A stretch of DNA of 64,000 nucleotides from Deltaproteobacteria bacterium (lineage in GTDB: Bacteria > Myxococcota_A > UBA9160 > UBA6930): positions 1 to 64,000 of the forward strand of contig VGRF01000020.1 of assembly GCA_016875395.1 (NCBI GenBank), read 5' to 3'. The position numbers and the translations under genes are program-made. Below the pieces are notes generated by a model, which worked only from the letters and a program-made list of their open reading frames with translations, ran no database searches and was not told where the DNA came from. Positions 58,034 to 64,000 of this stretch are shown here, one piece after another. Position 1 is the first letter of the stretch. Each line of letters starts with the position of its first letter.

Positions 58034-58641
58034 TCGTCCCCTGCTCCGCTCGTCTCGAAGCGCGGCCCGTCCCCTAACAACGTCGCCACCACGCCCACGA
58101 TCGCCTCGCGCGGAATCGCGCCGAAGTTCCGGCTGTCGGCGCTGTGGTCGCGGTTGTCGCCCAGCACGAAGTAGTGGCCATCGGGCACGACTTCCTCGCA
58201 GTCGCTGCGCTGCGCCTCCGGGTCGTCGAGCACGGCGTGCTCGATGCCGCCGATGCGCTCGCGCAGGCCCGCGAGGGCGCGCCCCGCGCGGTCGACGCGC
58301 AGCGTGCCGGTGCGCCACTCCTCGGCCGCGACGCCGTTCACGAACACGCGCCCGTTGCGCACGGCGACGCGCTCGCCCGGCAGCGCGACGACGCGCTTCA
58401 CGAAGCGCTCGCCCGCGCGCTCGAACACCACCACTTCGCCGCGCTCGGGCGCGACGAGCTTGTTCACGAACAGGCGATCACCGGCTTCGAGCGTCGGAAG
58501 CATCGAGTCGGAAGCGACTTGGAACGGCTCGAGCGCGAAGGCGCGGATCGCGAGCGCCGCGAGGAGCGGGACGGACGCCGCGAGCGCGATCGCGGCGCGC
58601 TGCGAGCGCGAAGCGGGCGCCGGATTCGCGGCGGCGGCCAC
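58030..58641 (-). CDS. Signal peptidase I (shorter paralogue)
   Basis: The 203-residue paralogue has an N-terminal span (about 16-36), Ser46 in SDSMLPT, Lys82 in VKRVVALPGERV, GRVFVNGVAAEEW and YFVLGDNRDHSADSR. Both catalytic residues are present, so it should be active. The GTG start at 58641 overlaps the lepA stop (TAGTG), and its stop overlaps the next lepB by four bases. So lepA and the two signal peptidases form one operon. The division of labour between the two is unknown. Confidence 0.9.
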   Translation of the reverse strand: MAAAANPAPASRSQRAAIALAASVPLLAALAIRAFALEPFQVASDSMLPTLEAGDRLFVNKLVAPERGEVVVFERAGERFVKRVVALPGERVAVRNGRVFVNGVAAEEWRTGTLRVDRAGRALAGLRERIGGIEHAVLDDPEAQRSDCEEVVPDGHYFVLGDNRDHSADSRNFGAIPREAIVGVVATLLGDGPRFETSGAGDE

Positions 58642-60443
58642 TACTCGTCCCCGAGCCGCAGCGCCGCGAGGAACGCTTCCTGCGGAATCTCGACCGAGCC
58701 CACGCGCTTCATGCGCTTCTTGCCCTCTTTCTGCTTCTCGAGCAGCTTGCGCTTGCGGGTGATGTCGCCGCCATAACACTTCGCCGTGACGTTCTTGCGC
58801 AGCGCCTTCACCGTCGTGCGTGCGATCACCTTCGAGCCGATCGCGGCCTGAATCGCCACCTCGTACTGCTGGCGCGGGATGAACTCCTTGAGCTTCACGG
58901 CGAGCTCGTTTCCGCGGGTATGCGCCTTCTCGCGATGCACGATCAATGAGAGTGCGTCCACCGCATCTCCGTTCACGAGAATGTCGAGCTTGATGAGGTC
59001 GGCCGGCTGGTAGCCGATCAGGTCGTAGTCGTAGGAGCCGTAGCCGCGCGTCACGCTCTTGATCTTGTCGTGGAAGTCGCTCACGACCTCGGCGAGCGGC
59101 AGCTCGTAGCGAATCTGCACGCGCGAGCCGTGCACGGAGATGTCGCGCTGCACGCCGCGGCGGTCCTGGCACAGCGCCATGATCGGGCCGACGTAGTCGT
59201 TCGGCGTGTGGATCGTCGCGAGGATCACCGGCTCCTCGACGTGATCGAGCACGCCGGGGTCCGGTAGCGCGGCGGGCGACTCGATCTCGAACGTCTCGCC
59301 GTCGGTCTTCACCACGCGGTACCGCACGGTGGGCGAGGTCGTGATGAGCGAGAGGTTGTACTCGCGCTCGAGCCGCTCCTGGATGATCTCGCCGTGCAGG
59401 AAGCCGAGGAAGCCGCAGCGGAAGCCGAAGCCGAGCGCGGCGCTGGTCTCGGGCTCGTAGCGGAACGAGGAGTCGTTGAGGCGCAGCTTCTCGAGCGCTG
59501 CCTTGAGCGGCGCGTAGCCGTCGGGATCCGTGGGGTAGAGGCCCATGAACACCATCGGCTTCACTTCACGGAAGCCGGCCAGCGGCTGCGCTGCGGGCGA
59601 GCGCGCGAGCGTGACGGTGTCGCCGATGTGCACCTCGTCGAGCGACTTGATGCCGCAGAACACGATGCCCACTTCGCCCGCGGCGAGCTGGTCGACCTTG
59701 CGCGGATGCGGGTCGAGCACGTCGAGCTCGTTGATCTCGTGCTCGACCTTGTCGGCCATCAGCAGCGCGAGATCGCCGCGCTTCAGCGTGCCTTCCTGCA
59801 CGCGCACGAGAACCGCAACGCCCATGTACGGGTCGAACCACGCGTCGAAGATCAGCGCGCTCGGCCGCGGCGTCGCGGGGTCGCCCTTCGGCGGCGGCAC
59901 CACCTCGACGATGCGCTCCAGCACCTCGCGCACGCCCTGCCCCGTCTTCGCGCTGATCGGCAGCACGCCCTCGGCCTCGAGACCGATCACGTCCTCGATC
60001 TCTTGCGCGGCGCGGTCCGCGTCCGCCGCGGGCAGGTCGATCTTGTTCGCGACGGCGACGATCGCGAGGTTGGCGTCGAGCGCGAGGTAGGCGTTCGCGA
60101 GCGTCTGCGCCTCGATGCCCTGCGATGCGTCGACCACCAGGATCGCGCCCTCGCAGGCGTGCAGCGCGCGCGAGACTTCGTACGAGAAATCGACGTGTCC
60201 CGGCGTGTCGATCAGGTTGAGGACGTACTCGACGCCGTCGCGCGCGGTGAACTTCATGCGCGCGGTCTGCGCCTTGATCGTGATGCCGCGCTCTTGCTCG
60301 AGCTCCATCTTGTCGAGGAACTGCGCCTTCTTCTCGCGCTCGCTGAGCGTGCCGGTCGCTTCGAGCAGGCGATCCGCGAGCGTCGACTTGCCGTGGTCGA
60401 TGTGCGCGATGATGCAGAAGTTTCTGATGCGGGCGGGATCCAT
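58641..60443 (-). CDS. lepA: Elongation factor 4 (LepA)
   Basis: The 600-residue GTPase acts on stalled or newly assembling ribosomes. GTPase motifs: [15 protein letters not shown] (G1), ERGITIKAQ (G2/switch I), DTPGHVDF (G3), [11 protein letters not shown] (G4). The LepA-specific C-terminal domain contains [40 protein letters not shown] place the start at ATG 60443 (MDPARIRNF), the usual LepA N-terminus; the longer frame adds 29 non-conserved residues. Confidence 0.96.
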   Translation of the reverse strand: MDPARIRNFCIIAHIDHGKSTLADRLLEATGTLSEREKKAQFLDKMELEQERGITIKAQTARMKFTARDGVEYVLNLIDTPGHVDFSYEVSRALHACEGAILVVDASQGIEAQTLANAYLALDANLAIVAVANKIDLPAADADRAAQEIEDVIGLEAEGVLPISAKTGQGVREVLERIVEVVPPPKGDPATPRPSALIFDAWFDPYMGVAVLVRVQEGTLKRGDLALLMADKVEHEINELDVLDPHPRKVDQLAAGEVGIVFCGIKSLDEVHIGDTVTLARSPAAQPLAGFREVKPMVFMGLYPTDPDGYAPLKAALEKLRLNDSSFRYEPETSAALGFGFRCGFLGFLHGEIIQERLEREYNLSLITTSPTVRYRVVKTDGETFEIESPAALPDPGVLDHVEEPVILATIHTPNDYVGPIMALCQDRRGVQRDISVHGSRVQIRYELPLAEVVSDFHDKIKSVTRGYGSYDYDLIGYQPADLIKLDILVNGDAVDALSLIVHREKAHTRGNELAVKLKEFIPRQQYEVAIQAAIGSKVIARTTVKALRKNVTAKCYGGDITRKRKLLEKQKEGKKRMKRVGSVEIPQEAFLAALRLGDE

Positions 60444-60592
60444 GATCGTGACGAGGCTACCGGCGTTGGAGGTGGCGCGAGCAGGAATCCGGTGGTCGCG
60501 AGCGCGCTGCAGAGACGCTGCAGCCGGCAAGGAGTTGACTCGCGGCTGAGCGTCCAGTCGTGGTCACGATGCTGGGATTGCCCAGGCGCAAG

Positions 60593-61561
60593 TTAGGCGT
60601 TCGGACGCGGCACGCCGAGGGCGTCGTAGAAGTAATCGCGCGTGCGGCGCAGGCCCTCTTCCACCGGCACGCGCGGCTCCCAGCCCAGCTCGCGTTTGGC
60701 GAGCGTCGAGTCGGGGCGGCGCGTCTTCGGGTCGTCGGGCGGCAGGGGCTTGTGGGCGATCTTGCTCTTGCCGCCGCACATCGTGTTGATGCGCTGCGCG
60801 AGCTCGAGCATCGAGACCTCGGCCTGGCTGCCGATGTTCATGGGCCCGACGTAGCTCGAGTTGAGGAGCCGCCAGATGCCTTCCACGAGGTCGTCCACGT
60901 AGATGATCGAGCGCGTCTGCGAGCCGTCGCCGTAGACGGTGAGGTCCTCGCCGCGGATCGCCTGCGTGAAGAAGTTCGGGATCGCGCGGCCGTCGTTCAC
61001 CTGCATGCGCGGGCCGAAGGTGTTGAAGATGCGCACGATGCGGATGTCGACGCCGTGGTGGCGGTGGTACGCCATCGTCATCGCCTCGGCGAAGCGCTTG
61101 GCCTCGTCGTACACGCCGCGGATGCCGACGGGGTTGACGTTTCCGTAATAACTCTCGGGCTGGGGCGAGACGAGGGGATCGCCGTAGCACTCGCTCGTGC
61201 TTGCGAGCAGGAAGCGCGCGCCCTTCGCTTTGGCGAGGCCGAGCGCCTTGTGCGTGCCGAGCGAGCCCACCTTCAGGATCTGGATCGGGAGGCGCTCGAA
61301 GTCCGCGGGGCTCGCGGGCGAAGCGAAGTGGAGGATCGCGTCGAGCTCGCCGTTCACGTGCAGGTAGTTCGTGACGTCGTAGTGCTCGAACGAAAACTTC
61401 GCCTGGCCGAGCAGGGGCTGGATGTTCTCGATGTTCCCGGTGAGCAGGTTGTCGAAGACGATGACCTCGCAGCCCTCCGCGAGCAGGCGCCGACACAGGT
61501 GCGAGCCGATGAAGCCGGCGCCACCCGTGACGAGCACGCGCTCGAGTTTCCGCTTCGACAT
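60593..61561 (-). CDS. UDP-glucuronate decarboxylase-like SDR enzyme
   Basis: The 322-residue extended SDR has the NAD fold [29 protein letters not shown], the YDEAK catalytic Tyr/Lys pair ([12 protein letters not shown]), and [20 protein letters not shown]. These are typical of UDP-glucuronate decarboxylase (UXS), which makes UDP-xylose. Sugar 4-epimerase or dehydratase activity cannot be excluded by sequence. It lies 18 bases after rmlD, so both sugar-nucleotide enzymes are co-expressed, probably for surface polysaccharide. Confidence 0.87.
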   Translation of the reverse strand: MSKRKLERVLVTGGAGFIGSHLCRRLLAEGCEVIVFDNLLTGNIENIQPLLGQAKFSFEHYDVTNYLHVNGELDAILHFASPASPADFERLPIQILKVGSLGTHKALGLAKAKGARFLLASTSECYGDPLVSPQPESYYGNVNPVGIRGVYDEAKRFAEAMTMAYHRHHGVDIRIVRIFNTFGPRMQVNDGRAIPNFFTQAIRGEDLTVYGDGSQTRSIIYVDDLVEGIWRLLNSSYVGPMNIGSQAEVSMLELAQRINTMCGGKSKIAHKPLPPDDPKTRRPDSTLAKRELGWEPRVPVEEGLRRTRDYFYDALGVPRPNA

Positions 61562-61579
61562 GGATCCTCCGAGGCCTCC

Positions 61580-62425
61580 CTAACGATTCGGTGCGTCCGG
61601 CGAGGAGAGGTACGCGGCGAGCGCCTCGCGCCAGTGGCGAGGCGTCACGCCGAGCGACTTCGCTTTGCCGAGATCGAGGACCGAGTAGGCCGGGCGCGGC
61701 GCAGGCAGCCCGAGCTGCTCGGTCGTGAGAGGCTCAATCGGCCGATCGGCGAAGCCGCAAGAGTCGAGAACGGCGCGCGCAAACTCGAGCCAAGTGGCCT
61801 CGCCGTCATTGGCGAAATTCACGGCGCCGCTCGCGCCCGCGGCGACGAGGGCGACGATCGCCTCGGCGAGATCGCTCGCGTACGTGGGGCGGCCGCGCTG
61901 GTCCGCGACGACGCGCAGCGGCTTGCCCTCGCGCGCTTGCGCGAGGATCGCGGCGGGGAAGTTGCGCCCACGCCCGTACACCCAGCTCGTACGCACGACG
62001 AGCGCGCCCGGCGCCGCGAGCGCGGCCCGCTCGCCCCCGAGCTTCGTGCGCCCGTACACCGAACGCGGCGCCGGCGCGTCGTCCTCGCGAATGGGCCGCG
62101 ACGCGTCACCGGCGAACACGTAGTCCGTCGAGAGCTGCAAGAGCTTTGCGCCGCTCTTCGCGCATGCCGCCGCGAGGCGTGCGGGCGCCTCGGCGTTCGC
62201 CCGCTCGGCGAGCTGCGGGTCGCGCTCGCACGTGTCCACCTTGGTGAGCGCCGCGCAGTTCACGACGACGCGCGGCGCGTGCCGGGCGAACGCGCGCGCG
62301 ACGGCCTCGGCGTCGCACACGTCCAGCTCCGCGTGCGAGGGCGCCGCGAAGCGCTCACCGCGCGAGCCGAGCACCCGCTGCAGGGCGCTGCCGAGCTGCC
62401 CCGATCCGCCGGTGATTAGGTACAC
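61580..62425 (-). CDS. rfbD: dTDP-4-dehydrorhamnose reductase (RmlD)
   Basis: The 281-residue SDR has ITGGSGQLGSALQRVL at the N-terminus, VVVNCAALTKVDTCERDP, LQLSTDYVFAGD, and YGRTKLGGE with catalytic Tyr/Lys. RTSWVYGRGRNF and RPIEPLTTEQLGLPAPRPAYSVLD follow, as in RmlD. It makes dTDP-L-rhamnose in the last step. It starts 13 bases after the SPOR gene. The other rml genes are not in this window. Confidence 0.93.
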   Translation of the reverse strand: MYLITGGSGQLGSALQRVLGSRGERFAAPSHAELDVCDAEAVARAFARHAPRVVVNCAALTKVDTCERDPQLAERANAEAPARLAAACAKSGAKLLQLSTDYVFAGDASRPIREDDAPAPRSVYGRTKLGGERAALAAPGALVVRTSWVYGRGRNFPAAILAQAREGKPLRVVADQRGRPTYASDLAEAIVALVAAGASGAVNFANDGEATWLEFARAVLDSCGFADRPIEPLTTEQLGLPAPRPAYSVLDLGKAKSLGVTPRHWREALAAYLSSPDAPNR

Positions 62426-62438
62426 GGCGCGCCGCGGC

Positions 62439-62951
62439 TCAGCTCGACTCGCGCGCCAGCACCCACGTCGGCAGGCGCTGCTCGCGCTTCAGCTTGTCCG
62501 CGAGGGTGTCGGCGTCCGCGCGCGTCGAGATCGGACCCACGCGCACTTTGAAGCGCGCGCCATTGCCGCCTTGATCCGCGACGTAGGCCGGGTGCCCGAG
62601 CTGCTTCAGCTCCGCCGCGAGATCGTATGCCGCACCCTGCGTCGCGAACGCGCCGACTTGCACCGCGAATCCGCCGCTCGGCGGCGGTGCCGAGACCGCG
62701 GGCGTCGCCGGCTCGCTCGCGGCAGGCGCGCGCTCGGAGTCGCCCGCGTCCGCGACCTGCTCGCGCACCGGCGCCTTCTCCGGCAGCGGCACCTCGGTGG
62801 TCTTGCCGCTCACGTGATCGGCGACGAGCGAGGCGTCCCAGATCGCGGGCGCGAGCAGGCCGACGCCGAAGCCCGCGACCATCAGCAGCAGCGCGCCCCC
62901 GATCGTCGCGATCCAGCTCGTGCCCGCGCGCTTCGCCTGCGTCTCGCTCAT
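62439..62951 (-). CDS. SPOR-domain membrane protein
   Basis: The 170-residue product has a short cytoplasmic start, one membrane span (about 13-35, IATIGGALLLMVAGFGVGLL), a Pro/Ala/Glu-rich linker and a C-terminal SPOR domain (about 100-170: GGFAVQVGAFATQGAAYDLAAELKQLG, ARFKVRVGPISTRADADTLADKL). SPOR domains bind denuded glycan at the septum. Its ATG overlaps the argS stop (TGATG), a common argS-SPOR arrangement. It likely assists cell-division envelope remodelling. Confidence 0.92.
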   Translation of the reverse strand: MSETQAKRAGTSWIATIGGALLLMVAGFGVGLLAPAIWDASLVADHVSGKTTEVPLPEKAPVREQVADAGDSERAPAASEPATPAVSAPPPSGGFAVQVGAFATQGAAYDLAAELKQLGHPAYVADQGGNGARFKVRVGPISTRADADTLADKLKREQRLPTWVLARESS

Positions 62952-64000
62952 CACATCCGCTCCGGCGCGCTCATGCCGAGCAGGCGCAGCCCGTTCGCGA
63001 TCACCGTGCGCACCGCGGCCACGAGGCCGAGGCGCGCGGCCGTGAGCTCCGCGTCGTCGGAGAGCACGCGGTGATTCTTGCCGTCCTGGAGGTACGGGTT
63101 CCACAGCGCCGCGACGTCGCGCGTGTAGTACGCGACGTGGTGCGGCTCGCACGCCTCCGCCGCGCGCGCGACGACGTCGGGGAACTCGGCGAGCTTCCGA
63201 ATCAGCTCGATCTCTTCGGGCAGCGCCAGCCGCTCGGCGTCGATCTCGCCCGCCTTCGGCAGGGTCACGCCGCGCTCCGCCGCCTGGCGCTCGATCCCGC
63301 AGCAGCGCGCGTGCGCGTACTGCAAGTAGTAGGCGGGGTTCTTCGTCCAGTCGGTCTCTTTCGCGAGATCGAGGTCGAAGTCGAGGTGGCTCTCGGGCCG
63401 GCGCTGAATCATGAAGAAGCGGAACACGTCGGCGCCGACATCTTTCAGCACCTCGTCGACGGTGATGAAGGTTGCGCGGCGCGTGGACTGCTTCACGGTC
63501 TGGCCACCTGCCGTGAGCGTCACGAACTCGTGAATCACGAACTCGACACGCTCCGCCGGCAGCCCGAGCGCCGCGAGCGCGGCCTTCACGTACGGGCCCT
63601 GGTCTTTGTGATCGGCGCCCTGCACGTCGACGATGCGCTCGAAGCCGCGCTCGAGCTTCTGGCGGTGGTATGCCACGTCGGGCAGCAGGTAGGTCGGCTC
63701 GCCCGACGACTTCACCAGCACGCGATCGCGCGCGAGGCCGAGATCGGTCGCGCGCAGCCACACCGCGCCGCCTTCCTCGAACACGCGCGTGGTCTTGCGC
63801 AGGTCCGCGAGCGCGCCCTCGACGCGCTTCTCCTCGTACATCGTGAGCTCGTTCGTGTACACGTCGAACGTGATGCCGAGCGCGTCCTGCGTCGCGCGGA
63901 TCTCGGCGAAGATGCGCTGCTCCGCTTCCATGCGAAAGCCGCGCTCGCCCGGCTCCGCGAGCCAGCCCTCGCCTTCGCGATCGATCACCGCCTGCGCGAT
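62951..64000 (-). CDS. argS: Arginyl-tRNA synthetase, C-terminal part (continues past the window)
   Basis: About 350 residues are visible; the 5' end lies beyond the window edge. The frame is open to base 64000. It includes GEPTYLLPDVAYHRQKLERGF, VDVQGADHKDQGPYVKAAL, the KMSKR-like VKQSTRRATFITVDEVL, ESHLDFDLDLAKETDWTKNPAYYLQYAHARC, and the anticodon-binding end RVLSDDAELTAARLGLV..LLGMSAPERM. These are standard ArgS blocks. It is the first of argS-SPOR-rmlD-UXS on the minus strand. Confidence 0.95.
   Translation of the reverse strand: MAQAVIDREGEGWLAEPGERGFRMEAEQRIFAEIRATQDALGITFDVYTNELTMYEEKRVEGALADLRKTTRVFEEGGAVWLRATDLGLARDRVLVKSSGEPTYLLPDVAYHRQKLERGFERIVDVQGADHKDQGPYVKAALAALGLPAERVEFVIHEFVTLTAGGQTVKQSTRRATFITVDEVLKDVGADVFRFFMIQRRPESHLDFDLDLAKETDWTKNPAYYLQYAHARCCGIERQAAERGVTLPKAGEIDAERLALPEEIELIRKLAEFPDVVARAAEACEPHHVAYYTRDVAALWNPYLQDGKNHRVLSDDAELTAARLGLVAAVRTVIANGLRLLGMSAPERM

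Noticed and set aside
60593-62425. A polysaccharide biosynthesis cluster
   Set aside because: Only two sugar-nucleotide enzymes are present; no glycosyltransferases, polymerase or export genes are in the window.

Overview
The window is about 70% GC, densely coded bacterial chromosome with many 1-4 base stop/start overlaps (ATGA, TGATG, GTGA). The gene set points to a Gram-negative, diderm bacterium: lipoproteins with lipoboxes, a beta-barrel outer-membrane protein, a LolA-like periplasmic protein, a MacB/LolCDE-type ABC transporter, YfiR, SPOR and amidase proteins, and a PilT-type ATPase. Style and content (DNDxDG-rich secreted protein with an Arg-tailed C-terminus, PyrR-led pyr operon, membrane pyrophosphatase) resemble the former Deltaproteobacteria (Myxococcota, Binatota and relatives). 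I cannot place it more precisely. No rRNA, tRNA, CRISPR array, prophage or transposase was seen.

Layout. 0-2.5 kb: YfiR-like repressor overlapping a CHASE8-like/HAMP chemoreceptor. 2.8-11.6 kb: two lipoproteins (one with HELVH), then rdgB-rph-amidase, a pseudo-protease/VWA protein, a methyltransferase, a YkgJ protein and a transglutaminase-like lipoprotein. 11.6-18 kb: small membrane protein, AmpG-like MFS carrier, PilT/PilU ATPase followed by a sensor kinase without its phosphoacceptor His, rpoZ, two tiny basic-peptide genes (one is bS22-like), a TPR protein and khpA. 18-24 kb: a tightly overlapping envelope operon (LolA-like protein, two FtsX-type permeases, ATPase, outer-membrane barrel, GST-like protein). 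24-31.5 kb: alaC-hom-thrC-ribE and a large protease with one active and one dead trypsin domain. 31.6-35.7 kb: VapBC, a small NTF2-like protein, an APC permease and a repeat-rich secreted protein. 35.8-41.8 kb: H+-pyrophosphatase, a ThDP enzyme preceded by a tandem repeat, a wrecked M48 protease, a CBS protein and a frameshifted PhyH-type dioxygenase. 41.8-47.2 kb: leuA with a leader peptide and attenuator, an alpha/beta hydrolase, and a putA split by an in-frame stop. 47.2-57 kb: recG, then pyrR-pyrB-pyrC-carA-carB. 57-64 kb: two lepB paralogues, lepA, two sugar-nucleotide enzymes, a SPOR protein and the 3' part of argS.

Most genes are housekeeping or biosynthetic: pyrimidine, threonine/homoserine, leucine and riboflavin synthesis, translation, and protein secretion. 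The parts most worth a second look are: the leu leader (Leu-rich leader peptide, 14-bp terminator and a hairpin over the leuA ribosome binding site); several enzymes that have kept their fold but lost catalytic residues (His-less kinase, two dead trypsin domains, LeuA with HxQ in place of HxH); the YfiR-chemoreceptor pair; three broken genes within 7.5 kb (39.8-47.2 kb); and a recurring TTGTTA word that is out of keeping with the base composition.
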